From the NCBI GenBank assembly GCA_015680685.1, contig MNCI01018254.1, positions 41,147 through 62,040 on the forward strand: DNA of 20,894 nt, read 5' to 3'. Of this stretch, positions 1 through 9,812 are shown one piece after another (position 1 is the stretch's first letter; each line of letters begins with the position of its first letter). The notes below the pieces were generated by a model. That model saw nothing but the letters and a program-made list of their open reading frames with translations. It did not search any database and was not told the origin of the DNA. The stretch comes from Gnetum montanum. Its lineage: Eukaryota; Streptophyta; Gnetopsida; Gnetales; Gnetaceae. The translations under genes were made by a program, and so were the position numbers.

Positions 1-48
1 TAAATCATCTTCATCTTCCCTACACTTTATTATTATTCATTTAGTTAT

Positions 49-69
49 TATATATATATATATATATAT
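49..69. repeat. (TA)n microsatellite at left edge of repeat copy 1
   Basis: Uninterrupted TA dinucleotides. The equivalent edge of copy 2 also starts in a TA tract (3943-3967), so the tract is either part of the repeated unit or its integration or tail site. Confidence 0.9.
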
Positions 70-1500
70 TTTCTGTTTGAACCCATGTACTGGTAAATTG
101 CTACGCGGATAAATGGCGGGAGTAATCAACTGGCTAGTCATTGCTGCTGGTTTGCTTCTTTTCTTCTTTCCTTCTGCACAAAATCTATAAAAATGGACAC
201 ATGTTCTAACTCGTTCCCAGTGCTGGCTCCTGCAGTCGCGGTTTGCTGGACATAGCCATGCTACTGAAGTTAATGTACAACATCAACCTTGACCTCTTCT
301 TATTTTCTGTAGTTCGTCTCATGCTGATGTCTTGAATTTGAATTGCCTACTTGTCATGAATCTGCTTCTTGCTCAGAAATGAGTCTCTCGAGCTGTTGTT
401 CAACTGCTGAAGGAAGAAGATAAGGATTTTCTTTCAGAAGCTGTGAAAGGAATTCCCTATTGGAGACTCTAATTGCAAGGGAGCAACTTTCTTGTACTAT
501 TCGCCATGGTTGCCAATTGCTCTTACACAAAATGTTTTTGATTTCTTACTCCAATTATGTCCTCTAACAAAGACAAGAATAGGACCTAGCTGAACATGCA
601 TTAAACATTTTTTGGAAAATGTCATTCTTGTCTCGAAGCATGCCAAATAGCATAGAGATTTTGGCCTGCGCCCCTAGTTTGAGAACACTTCAGGCCCGTA
701 CGTGACCGTGGCTAGGCCATTGCCACAGCCTGTACTGTTCATAACAGCCACTTCCTGCATACCATCTCAAATTCCCTTGGAGTGCGCAATGAACGGCAAA
801 ATAGTCCACAAAATATAGAAGACTCATCCGAGACACCAGCTCCCTAGCCGCAATACGGAGATTCTTGTGAAGGCAGAGTAGAGATGTGGTGCGAAATGTC
901 TAATGTGTCTTGGAAAAATATCAGAAGAATCCATAGCACCAACAAATTGTGGACCAAGATCGTCCACCAAGAAAACCTGCATGTTTTAAATAGTTTTCTC
1001 TGCAGTTTTAAGCATCTGAACTGGGGTTGTAATTGGAATTGGAGTTAGAATTCGTTTCCAGTGGAGAGAATTCAGAATGCAGGCTTGCATCATCATTGAT
1101 TTATGAAATGATTTCTGTTAGCGGGTTTTAAAACTCAAGGGAAATCATCCATTTGTTGTTTTGAATGGGAATTAGCCAAGCTTGGAATCCTGGTGCGATT
1201 GCACACAGTCGCTACTTCCTTCCTATGTTCTCTAGTAGGTTTTTCATCCTTAAGCATTCGGACAATTGCAGCGATTTCAGTTATAGAGGTTTCCTACCTC
1301 CTCAGGTGGCGCTATGATTACTGAGCAACCGTAAACTTTCAAGAGCTCCAATTTTGACACTTTCGAGAAATTTGAGGGCAATATTATATATATCAATAGG
1401 ACACAACCATCTTATTTTTTATTTGAATATTTTCTTTGCCTTGTATCATTCATATTTTTATTACTTTTGCTATTCCATGAAATGGCCAAATGTGCCAACA
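49..1500. repeat. 1.45-kb direct repeat, copy 1
   Basis: This segment is repeated in the same orientation at 3943-5397. In the first ~310 aligned bases I count roughly 32 differences, nearly all transitions, so identity is about 90%. Homology starts in a (TA)n tract at 49-69 and stops sharply after GTGCCAACA at 1500. It has no PBS at its right edge and no purine tract before copy 2, so it is not treated as an LTR. It contains short coding-like stretches, for example from about 390 in plus frame (VSRAVVQLLKEEDKDFLSEA), broken by stops and frame changes. These look like remnants of a gene fragment carried in the repeat; I cannot name the gene. Confidence 0.85.
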
Positions 1501-1700
1501 TTTCTGCCTCCTTAAAAGCTTAAAGAAATTTATGGAGCCCCATTTCAAAACTGAAACATACTGAAACTTTCATTGAATTTTTTTTACAGCTAAATAGAAA
1601 TCTTTTTGGAGGAAAATTTCCATCAAAGATAAGGTTTGATGGTATGAAAACCTCATTCCTAAGAAAACAACAAACTGTACATTATCAAGTCCTTCATGGA

Positions 1701-2213
1701 CTATTCTTGGGATGGAAACTGAATTGTGAGAGTTACCCTGGTAGGAATCCTCATATCTCTAACTATTTCATAGGAAATTTCTGATGTGATGAAGGTTGTT
1801 ATGTTGTTCTCTGGCTTGGTGGAGCTCTCAACTTGATCTACTAGAACTTTTTCTTTAGTGCTCTTCTCATTTTCCTTTTCAGATGCACCTTTTTGTTCTC
1901 CCCAATTGGGTCCTTCATTTTCCTCTTGAGAAACGAATGCTTCTTCCCATGCCCATGATGACTCTTCATTCGTTGGTTGCTCTTCTCCTTTCTTCTTTTC
2001 TTTGGTGCAATATTGATATTGCTCCCAAACATTGGACTCTATCTCCAAACTTCTTGTGAGGAAAGAAAATTCATCAGACAACCAAGCCATGAAAGGACAC
2101 TCTTTCGGAGCTCCACATGATCTAGCTTTTAGGTAAGCCTTCAACACATGCTCAGGGCAACATCCCATTACATATGGAATAAAAGGCTTTCTCATTGCTC
2201 TCCCGAACTCCAT
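1701..2213 (-). CDS. Uninterrupted 170-aa ORF, unknown function, Cys-containing N-terminus and acidic middle
   Basis: The ATG at 2213-2211 is the first in frame; TAG stop at 1703-1701. I do not recognise the family. The N-terminal ~70 residues look globular, with Cys at 18, 19, 33, 39 and 69 (motifs GCCPEHVLKAYL and ARSCGAPKECPF) and several Trp. Residues ~70-135 are rich in Glu, Lys, Ser and Asn and probably disordered. The last ~35 residues look folded again (ISYEIVRDMRIPTRVTLTIQ). Unlike every other coding-like stretch in the window it has no internal stop. A TATA box lies about 85 bp upstream of the ATG, and repeated CACTTG motifs lie farther upstream. It is either a lineage-specific plant gene or an accessory ORF of an unrecognised mobile element between two copies of a 1.45-kb repeat. 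Function unknown. Confidence 0.55.
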   Translation of the reverse strand: MEFGRAMRKPFIPYVMGCCPEHVLKAYLKARSCGAPKECPFMAWLSDEFSFLTRSLEIESNVWEQYQYCTKEKKKGEEQPTNEESSWAWEEAFVSQEENEGPNWGEQKGASEKENEKSTKEKVLVDQVESSTKPENNITTFITSEISYEIVRDMRIPTRVTLTIQFPSQE

Positions 2214-2295
2214 CTTCCCTTTCAAATTAGCTCTCTCTTACTTTCTCTACTCAACTTGAATTGAAAGATGATGAAATTATAGGCAACTTAACCCT

Positions 2296-2304
2296 CTTTT
2301 TATA
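2296..2304 (-). promoter_or_regulatory. TATA box upstream of the 170-aa ORF
   Basis: The minus strand reads CTATAAAAAGAGGG here. A start of transcription 25-32 bp downstream would fall near 2270-2275 and give a 5' UTR of about 60 nt before the ATG at 2213. The predicted leader is rich in A, G and pyrimidine stretches, without upstream ATG in the last 40 nt. Confidence 0.55.
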
Positions 2305-2416
2305 GGTGCTAGAAATTTAAACTTCTCCCCAAGAGTCTTCAACCAAGCTTCCTTATTTTTAGGCATTCTAGCCATTTGTCACAATCCTTACTAAGTGGTG
2401 GATGAGTCACCTTCTC

Positions 2417-2489
2417 CACTTGTCACACTTGTAGAATTCCACTTGTTTCACTTGTTGGCGACCGTTTGGGATGCGATCGCCAACAAGTG
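2417..2489 (-). promoter_or_regulatory. Cluster of five CACTTG/CAAGTG E-box-like motifs ending in a 13-bp hairpin
   Basis: CACTTG occurs at 2417, 2426, 2440 and 2449 (spacing 9, 14, 9, so a degenerate 23-bp duplication), and CAAGTG at 2484. The last two form the arms of a perfect 13-bp inverted repeat (2449-2461 and 2477-2489, CACTTGTTGGCGA) with a 15-bp loop. The cluster lies about 110-190 bp upstream of the minus-strand TATA box. CANNTG is the general bHLH core; a regulatory role is inference. Confidence 0.45.
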
Positions 2490-3700
2490 TCCTCGAATAG
2501 GATTTTGGTGCTTGCTGGTCTCTGGCAACACCAAGGCCCAGATACCTCCAAATAGACTCAGTAGTTAATATGAGTATGTGTGTGTGCTGTTGCAGTGTGC
2601 GGTTGTGAAAAATGAAACGATTGCGTTGTGTGTAAACTACAAATGACTTATCTTAAAGAGATTCAACCAACTTTGCCAAGTACTGTGAGTTGTTAAGAGT
2701 TCCTATTTTGTTTAATTGCCTAGTCTACGTGGTCCTTATAATATCTACTTGTAACAAATAAAATTTTGCAAAAAAATTTGAGCACAACTTCGTGAATCTA
2801 CTTCTAATTTTCCCCAGAGAAAGAGATAGTTCCACAAGAAAACTAGAAATAAAGCAAGATTCAATGGAAATAGAAAGGAAAGAAAGCAGATTTGTGTTAA
2901 GACCTCAAATATTTAGACAAGATAAAATGATACGAGTAAACACTTCGCAATAAAGCTATCCCAAATTCAATAACTATGAATTGTTCAAACTTCTAAGGCT
3001 CAAATAAGCAATTTTTTTAAGACAATCCTACTATGCAACCAAAAATTGCTGCGTAAACTATCACGTATGAGACTCCATTTTGGCTAGATAATGGACATCA
3101 ACAATTGTGTTCAACAGAACCTTCAAAAGACTTGACAATTTCTGATTGAAATACTATAGGGATTCACTTTAAAGATAAAAGAAAGCTATTCTAGTCCCAT
3201 CAAAATACCAAAGATTTTCTGAACCCTCTTGACTATCGAATCGTTCAATGGCATGACTACAAGCAGAGGCTCCCTTACAAAAATCCCAATAGAAGTTCTT
3301 ATATGTTGCATAATAATCAAATTCACTACTAAAATTCTCTTAAGCGTTTCAAACATAAGCACTTCTGTGGCAAAATTTTTATAGAAATTTTCAATTATGC
3401 AACAAGAACAATAAGAGCAATCTAAAAATTCCAAAATTACTTGCCAAGGATGATACTATCTAAACCACTAGCTAAACAATTTAAACAAAATAAAAATACA
3501 AAACATAACTCATAGGACTATGACAAAGAGGCTGCAATCTTTTCTTTAGCAAGCCATCTTACAAGCAATCTTTCACAATGTGTGACCCCAAGTGTGGTCA
3601 AGTGTGTTCCTTTTTTCTTCTTACCCCTGAAGCCTTTTTATAGGGTTCAAAAGGTAGTTACATTCTAAAATATCTTAGCTAACTTTTCTCCCAAGTAAGG
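2490..3700. other. Gene-poor spacer between the two 1.45-kb repeats
   Basis: AT-rich sequence with no recognisable domain. A minus-strand open stretch at 3186-3434 (82 codons, starts at TTG, ends TAG) shows no family resemblance and may be chance. A minus-strand CTATAAAAAGG box lies at 3633-3643, about 200 bp upstream of it, so a short transcription unit or an old LTR fragment is possible. I could not find matching LTR ends. Confidence 0.3.
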
Positions 3701-3707
3701 AAGTTAA

Positions 3708-3782
3708 TTACTTGCCCAACAAGTTAGGAGATCTTACTTTCCCAACAAGTTAGTATATTACTTGCCCAATAAGTTAGGAAAG
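3708..3782. repeat. Three tandem ~25-bp units
   Basis: Units at 3708-3733, 3734-3757 and 3758-3782 follow the pattern TTACTTGCCCAACAAGTTAG plus 4-6 variable bases. Units 1 and 2 have CAAC and unit 3 CAAT in the middle. In unit 1 ACTTG and CAAGT form a small 5-bp inverted repeat around CCCAA. Confidence 0.7.
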
Positions 3783-3942
3783 TTATGAGAAAATAATGCT
3801 AATATTGGCATGTGTCTTTACAAATATTGCTTTTATAAGCAATACTAATAATTTTTTAAAATAAATCCAAGAGCTCCATATAATTGTTATTTTTATTTTT
3901 ATTTTTTTATAATTTTTAAGTTTTAAATGTTAAATATTATTN

Positions 3943-5397
3943 TATATATATATATATATATATATATTTCCCTTTGAACCCACGTACTGGTAAATTGCTG
4001 CATGGATAAATGGCAAGAGTAATCAACTGGCTGGTCATTGCTGCTAGTTTTCTTCTTTCCTTCTTTCCTTCTGCACAAAATCTGTAAAAATGGACACATG
4101 TTCTAACCTGTTCCTAGTGCTGGCTCCTGTAATCACAGTTTGCTAGACACGGCCATGCTACCGGAGTTAATGTACAACACTGACCTTGACCTCTTCTTAT
4201 TTTCTGTAGTTCGTCTCATGCCGATGTCTTGAATCTAAATTGCCTGCTTGCCATGAATCTACTTCTTGCTCAGAAATGAGTCTCTCGAGCTATTGTTCAA
4301 CTACTGCAGGAAGAAGATAAGGATTGTCTTTCAAAAGCTGTGAAAGGAATTGCCTTGTTGGAGACTCTAATTGCAAGGGAGCAACTTGCTCATACTGTTC
4401 GCATGGTTGCCAACTGCTCTTACACAAAACGTTTTTGCTTTCTTACTCCAATTACGTCCTCTAACAAAGATAGGAACAAGACCCAATTGAACATGCATTA
4501 AAGATTTTTCGGAAAATGTCGTTCTTGCCTCAAAGCATGCTGAACAGTGTAGAGATTTTGGCCTACGCCCCCAGTTTGAGAACACTTCAGGCCTGTACGT
4601 GATCATGGCTAGGCCATTGCCACAACTTGTACTATTCACAATAGCCACTCCCTGCATACCATCTCAAATTCCCTTGGAGTGCACAATGAACAGCAAAATA
4701 GTCCACAAAATATACAAGACTCCTCCAAGACACCAACTCCCTGGTTGCAATATGGAGATTCTTGTAAATGCAGAGTAGAGACATGGCACGGAATGTCTGA
4801 TGTGTCTTGGAAAAATATCAGAAGAATCCACAGCACCAGCAAATTATGGACCAAGATCGTCCGCTAGGAAAACCTGTGTGTTTTAAATAGTTTTCTCCAT
4901 AGTTTTAAGTATCTGAACTAGGGTTGCAATTGGAATTGGAGTTAGAATGCGTTTCCAATGGAGAGAATTCAGAATGCAGGCTTGCATCGTCGTTGATTTA
5001 CAAAATGATATCTGTTAGCGGGTTTTAAAACTCAAGGGAAATCATTCATTTGTTGTTTTGAATGGGAATCAGCCGAGCTTGGAATCCTGGCGGGATTGCA
5101 CATAGTCGTTGCTTCCTTCCTATGTCCTCTAGCAGGTTTTTCATCCTTAGGCATTTGGACAATTGCAGCGATTTCAGTTATTGAGGTTTCCTACCTCCTG
5201 AAGCAGCGCTATGATTGCTAAGCAACTGTAAACTTTTAGGAGCTTCAATTTTGACACTTTCAAGAAATTTGAGGGCAATATTATGTATATCAATAGGACA
5301 GAACCATCGTATTTTTTATTTGAATATTTTCTTTGTCTTGTATCATTCATATTTTTATCGCTTTTGCTATTCCATGAAATGGCCAAATGTGCCAACA
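3943..5397. repeat. 1.45-kb direct repeat, copy 2
   Basis: Second copy of 49-1500, in the same orientation, starting in a 25-bp TA tract just after an N at 3942 and ending at GTGCCAACA. Differences from copy 1 are mostly transitions. Within it a stop-to-stop plus-strand reading frame of about 73 codons (4280-4501) encodes an amphipathic helix-like stretch (KAVKGIALLETLIAREQLAH). Copy 1 encodes the same start but breaks. A further minus-strand open stretch (4367-4657) and a plus-strand one (4679-4867) show no recognisable family. Confidence 0.85.
4280..4501 (+). pseudogene. Coding-like remnant inside repeat copy 2, unknown origin
   Basis: This is a frame bounded by a TGA just upstream and a TAA at the end, with no ATG start. 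It encodes a charged, Leu-rich helical segment followed by a Cys/Thr-rich segment (MVANCSYTKRFCFLTP). Copy 1 (from about 390) matches it residue for residue over most of the first 25 positions, then diverges after a frame change. It probably derives from an exon captured in the repeat. I cannot name the source gene, and it could be a chance open frame. Confidence 0.3.
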
Positions 5398-5424
5398 CTT
5401 ACACTAGCCAAATTGTGACATTTA

Positions 5425-5429
5425 TTGAT
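5425..5429. repeat. Target-site duplication, left
   Basis: TTGAT immediately before the left LTR. The same five bases follow the right LTR at 14710-14714. Five bp is the usual duplication for Ty3/gypsy integrases. Confidence 0.85.
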
Positions 5430-6269
5430 TGATGAGTGATGAGATACCCCTACAACCAACCATATAAATGACAAGTGTTCATGCACGATCTGATCAAATT
5501 CCATGGATGGGACTAGTTTTGCATCTAAATCATTATGCTTTGATCACGGTTCACTATATTCCTACTTGGACTAGTGGTAGCTTTGTCGTGTATGGTTTAG
5601 TCTAAAGTGAGGCATATGATGATGTCATCTAACCCTATATTTCTCCTAATGATGATAAAGAGATTAATTAATTAAGGTAACAAATAATGGAAAATAAGAT
5701 CTAAACTAGCCTATGTGCAATGAGTATCTATCCCCAATCATTTGTACATGCCTTGGACTTCATATAAGTACTACTAGGATTACCAAGTGTACGTCATTGG
5801 GCTTGCCAAACAATACACTGTTGGGTTACCAAGTAATTACACTTAAGCACTCATGATTAAGTCATACTCATTCTACTTAATGATAGAAGTAGTAAATAGC
5901 AATAAATGAAAACATTAACTAAGAAAAATAGTAAATAATTAAATAATTAAATCAAAAATAATATAAGTGAATGCTACAATGATGGAGGTAGTCTCAATCT
6001 TTAATTCTAGTCATGTAACATATCCAAGTATGTCACATTGGAATAAGAATGTTGTACAATTGCAAACATCACATTGCAAGCATGCACTCAGAATTATAGA
6101 ACTTGAATTCAAAAATCTAAGAAAGACTATCAAAAATTGATAAAGAACTCTTCCCCCAATCATGCACCCAAGTGTTATATTTATAGATTGGCATAGAGGA
6201 GACAATATCGAATATCTGACATCACTTCTTGGGCTTTGATATCAAAGCAGAACAAATCATGACTCATCA
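5430..6269 (-). repeat. 3' LTR (left) of the minus-strand element
   Basis: Begins TGATGAGT and ends ACTCATCA, a perfect 8-bp terminal inverted repeat. It aligns along its whole length with 13828-14709. It lacks about 42 bp near its inner end, where a segment between two GGCT tetranucleotides is missing compared with the other LTR; this suggests a slippage deletion. A minus-strand CTATAAATATAAC (6186-6174) is the likely LTR TATA box. Confidence 0.9.
6174..6186 (-). promoter_or_regulatory. Putative LTR TATA box
   Basis: The minus strand reads CTATAAATATAAC. The corresponding place in the other LTR has decayed to CTATAAGTACAAC (around 14574-14586). The position, about 85 nt from the U3 start, is early but reasonable for a short U3. 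Confidence 0.4.
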
Positions 6270-6576
6270 TAAACCCACAACTAAATGAAAACTCATCCTC
6301 AAGTTAAAAAAATGAGGAAAAAGTTCTTTAAATAATTTTGGAAAGGTATGAAATTATTGACTGACTTAAACAATCAAACAAACAAATGGACTCTTACATG
6401 CTGCAATGGTGTTTTACAAACAATTTGAACACAATGTTACAAGACACAAAAGTAGGAAAGCTCATGTAGTTCTCAGAGGTGGTGGCTTATCCATCAGTTG
6501 CTTCCCTTTATTTCTAGGCTTCTAAAATTTTTAATGGTTGAGGAGTGCCTATAAATTTTCTTCTTTTGTTCTTGGA

Positions 6577-9169
6577 TCATACCATCCAGGCTGCTGAACC
6601 AATGTGTGCTAGCATTGGTATGTCCCAAGGATAGGGTAGTTGTGAAAACATTTTTTTGACCTTCATGTACCAAGCCACAAACTATCGTTGCTCCTCTTCA
6701 AATGCCCTAGCATTTTCTTTGAATTCATGATAATCTATGAGTCTCCTAGCCAAGTCTAAAGTGACATCCTTCTATCCATGGTAGTAAGCTTTAACCACCT
6801 CAAGTTCTGATTTTGCAATGTGAAGCTTGTGCAAAGCTACTTTTCTATTTGCAAACTCTTTCTCGTATAACACATAAGTGGTCACTACCTATTTCTCTAG
6901 CTCACTTCTAGAACAACCTACTATTATCATGGCAAGATTGACATATCTAAGGTTAGCCAACACCAAGTATTCCTTCAAATCCTTGATCTAAAGGTCTTTA
7001 TTCTTTACTTCTGCCTAATGGACTAGTGCATAACTATCTAGGATTAGCTATGAGTTAGGATTTCATGCTGACATGGATCTGATATGAACCTTGGCCATCT
7101 AGATTTCTTTTTCATTTACCTACTTGTACATGCCTACCTAGTCTCGAAAGTGTTCTTTCAACTTCTCATGTTTCTTGGCCTCATTCTACCATGCACTTAT
7201 TTCACTTGTGAACTTCTATTGAATGGCATGGACCTTCTCCATTGATAGGATTCTATTTTTCCTAGAAAATCTATTGATATCTTGGTTGATCCTCATTAAT
7301 TGTTTTCACAATTGATGAACACTTTCTTCTAGAACATTTTTTTTTATTTTTCAATGATGGTCAACCTTGAGTTCTTTGTGGTGAGCTATTTATTCTATTC
7401 CTATATGGTGATCAATGCCTTCTTGTAAGTGTGGGATTGTGCATCAATAGTAGAAGCATTCCAAACTACCTTCTCCTTTTCTTACTTAGCAACTTTATTT
7501 TTCTTGATCAACTTGTTTAGCTACTATGTTCTGAATGAATTGAGCTAGTCAGACATAATAAATCAAGCAGGATCCTATCTTTCAGCTCTTAAGGCAGCTA
7601 GCTCTTGTTGCAAATGTTGCACTTCTACTTCCACGTGTTCCACCCTAATCTTAGCCATGACCAACTTTCCTTTGGTGGTTATGAGATCCAATTTTGTTAT
7701 AGTGGCATCACTAGGGATGTCAAAAAAGGTGGTCATCACTTATCGTATCTACAACAGTTGACCTAACACATCCTCATGTGCCGCAGGAGTCATCAAAGTC
7801 TTAGTGAGAATTTAGTCATCTTTGGTCCTAGTTAGATCTACTTGGGGCACAACAGGTACATTGAATGATTCCTTGAAGTGATCTATTATTACTTTTGCTA
7901 CACATGCCACATCTTGATGTTGTATTACCACTACTATGGCACCTTCTCCTATTTTGAGCATTACTTTGAAAGATGCAGCATTACTAGAGAATTTTCTAGA
8001 CCACTGGGATTCTCCTGCTAATTGTAATGACACCTATCCTCTTATCAGATTAGCTAAAATGATGGGTGGCACCTCATCTAGAACTCTGAAGAGGCTTGAT
8101 TCCTCTCTACTCCCCCAGTTGAACATTTTAGTAATTTTCTGTAAGTGGTTCATTATTGGCCTATAATCTTGTGATGGTGGTGGTAAATCTTGTGTTTCAT
8201 GGCACTATTTAGGCTCCTGTTCTACTTCTTTTTCTAGTTTTGCTTCCTTCTTTGGTTCTTTCTCCTCATCAAGGTCTTTCCTTGGTGCAAGGAAGCATTC
8301 TAAGCCTTCCTAGAAACATCATTTATGTACCATAGGATTCTAGTGCATTTGCATAATTTTTAGGTTAGGCAAGGGAATGGAAGTGTTGGCTTCCATGCCA
8401 TTTTCTCCTTGAACCACCTCTAAGTCTCTGTGTAATATAACTAGGAAAGGTTGGTTGCATATTTTCCCATTAGGATGGCTCTTCCCCTAGCTGCATAGGT
8501 TGAAACTCTGAAGCCCTTGGATTGGGAAGAGATGATATGTGCCTATCTTTAAGTATGTCCTCTCTTATAAAGTCAATTCATTATATGTGTTGTCATCCTT
8601 GCCATATGCCCACTTCAGCCATAACTTCTAGTATTAGTGTCAAATCTTGTAGATAGATGGGCTAACTTAGCCCCCTTATTTGGCAAATTGAGAGCTTCTA
8701 TGATTTCTTTGATTGAGAATGAGACATTGACTTCACAAATGTTGATAGTGGTACCTTCCTTTTTGTTATGCCAGAATTAATATGTTTCTCCAAGATACCA
8801 CTCACCATTATCTCAAAGAATCAACCACAAGGATGACACTTGGAGTTGTGTCTAAATGGATTTAGGGGTGAATGCCATGAATGGGCCAAATTTCATCTCT
8901 ATGATGACTGTGGTCAACATAGATTTCTCTTGAATTACTTCAAGGCATTTCACAGACAATGTGAGATGTTGTCCCTATGCAAGAGATTGGGGTTCTATGG
9001 CCTCTCCTTGGATGAACTGCCTAGTAATAGGAGCCTCTTGATGGTTGCTAAAGGATTGGTCTTCCTACTCCTCATGCTCTGCATGCTTGCCTTACTAGCC
9101 ACTACCATTCCTTGGGCATTTGGATGCTTCCTATAAAGGTCCTACTTGAGCTCCTCTTTTTGGGATCAT
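6577..9169 (-). pseudogene. Decayed ~900-codon retrotransposon ORF with coiled-coil C-terminal half, unknown function
   Basis: The frame starts at an ATG at 9169 or nearby and can be followed, with about two frameshifts (near 8370 and 7330-7400), to a TGA at 6579-6577. The first ~60 codons look disordered (Gly, Ser, Lys, Gln). A globular-looking part follows (8960-8610; motif VSFSIKEIIEALNLPNKG), loosely like the N-terminal region of plant transposon-associated proteins, but I cannot assign it. Then comes a Lys/Glu-rich linker (~8270-8210) and a stretch containing the open run at 8033-7812. The end (7700-6600) is strongly heptad-like (e.g. RVEHVEVEVQHLQQELAALR). From 7260 to 6577 all 228 codons stay in one frame, with 11 TAG, 2 TGA and no TAA. 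It lies where other elements carry pol or an extra 3' ORF. Confidence 0.55.
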
Positions 9170-9743
9170 CTACAACCAATCAAAGATCAGATGTTACTAA
9201 GGTATTGTTATGTATCATTAATAGGTATATACCTTAGTCATGGCCTTAGTTTTATTAAGTTCTTTAGTTCATATGATTACAGAGTTAGAAAAATTTTTAG
9301 AAAAATGCCCAAAAAATGTCTATCTCCTCATATGACCTTACATAGTTGGTTCCATTTTCCATATGTGTGCCTTATAATGATGGTTATGGTCCCTTGGGTG
9401 AAGAAATTAAGGTTTCTAGCATTAATGCGAATGATTTTTCATTATAACACTTAAGGGTTTTAACACTTTTACCCTTATAATATCCTCTAGGTCATAGCAA
9501 ACTATGAAAAATTGGCATAAGTTTTCCATGCAAGCATTCCCTCATGACTAACTTGAACATTCTAGGGTCAAATAGGTTCAAACAGTACGAGAATCAGAGT
9601 GGTAGAGAGCCAAATATCATAAGTTGTAGTTGGTTGTGTAGAGCTCTAAGTTGCAAGAGAAAATTTAAAAAACTCACCTAGCTACAAATGATAGAAAAGA
9701 AGATTGGACACTACAGGGGTCATCTATCTAGGTTTTGTGCGAC
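9170..9743. other. Internal region of the minus-strand element, no gene recognised
   Basis: AT-rich. Plus-strand open runs exist (8840-9136, 9146-9454), but they lie opposite or beside the decayed minus-strand ORF and have no family features. Nothing further can be supported. Confidence 0.3.
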
Positions 9744-9744
9744 C

Positions 9745-9812
9745 TGATATCGGGTATCTAACATCGCATCCCATCGGATATCGGGTACTCGATATCAAGG
9801 TCCATGGATATG
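9745..9812. repeat. GATATC-rich segment resembling part of the LTR
   Basis: The segment has the arrangement ATATC-N-ATC-N-ACAT-N-GGGTA-N-TCGATAT-N-AAGG, also present in the right LTR at about 14603-14660. It is either a relic of another LTR copy nested in the element or a shared low-complexity motif built on GATATC and GGTATC. Confidence 0.4.

Noticed and set aside
1841-2032. 63-codon Lys-rich minus-strand frame
   Set aside because: Shadow of the acidic region of the 170-aa ORF in another frame.
3633-3643. Promoter for an 82-codon minus-strand ORF at 3186-3434
   Set aside because: The box is a fair TATA match, but the ORF has no ATG at its start, no family resemblance and a long gap from the box. 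It is only mentioned in the spacer entry.
49-5397. The 1.45-kb direct repeats as LTRs of an element containing the 170-aa ORF
   Set aside because: No PBS follows copy 1, no polypurine tract precedes copy 2 on either strand, there is no clear TG start, and no gag or pol motif lies between them.
6011-6205. Homologous minus-strand 64-66-codon open frames in both LTRs (also 14409-14609)
   Set aside because: They are similar only because the LTRs were once identical. The starts lie upstream of the LTR TATA box, and no family feature is seen.
7936-8166. 76-codon plus-strand open run
   Set aside because: Lies opposite the decayed minus-strand coiled-coil ORF and has no recognisable motif.
8840-9454. 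Two plus-strand open runs (98 and 102 codons) with hydrophobic ends
   Set aside because: The first is antisense to the start of the decayed ORF and the second lies just beyond it. Their hydrophobic look is what the reverse of Lys/Glu/Gln-rich codons gives.
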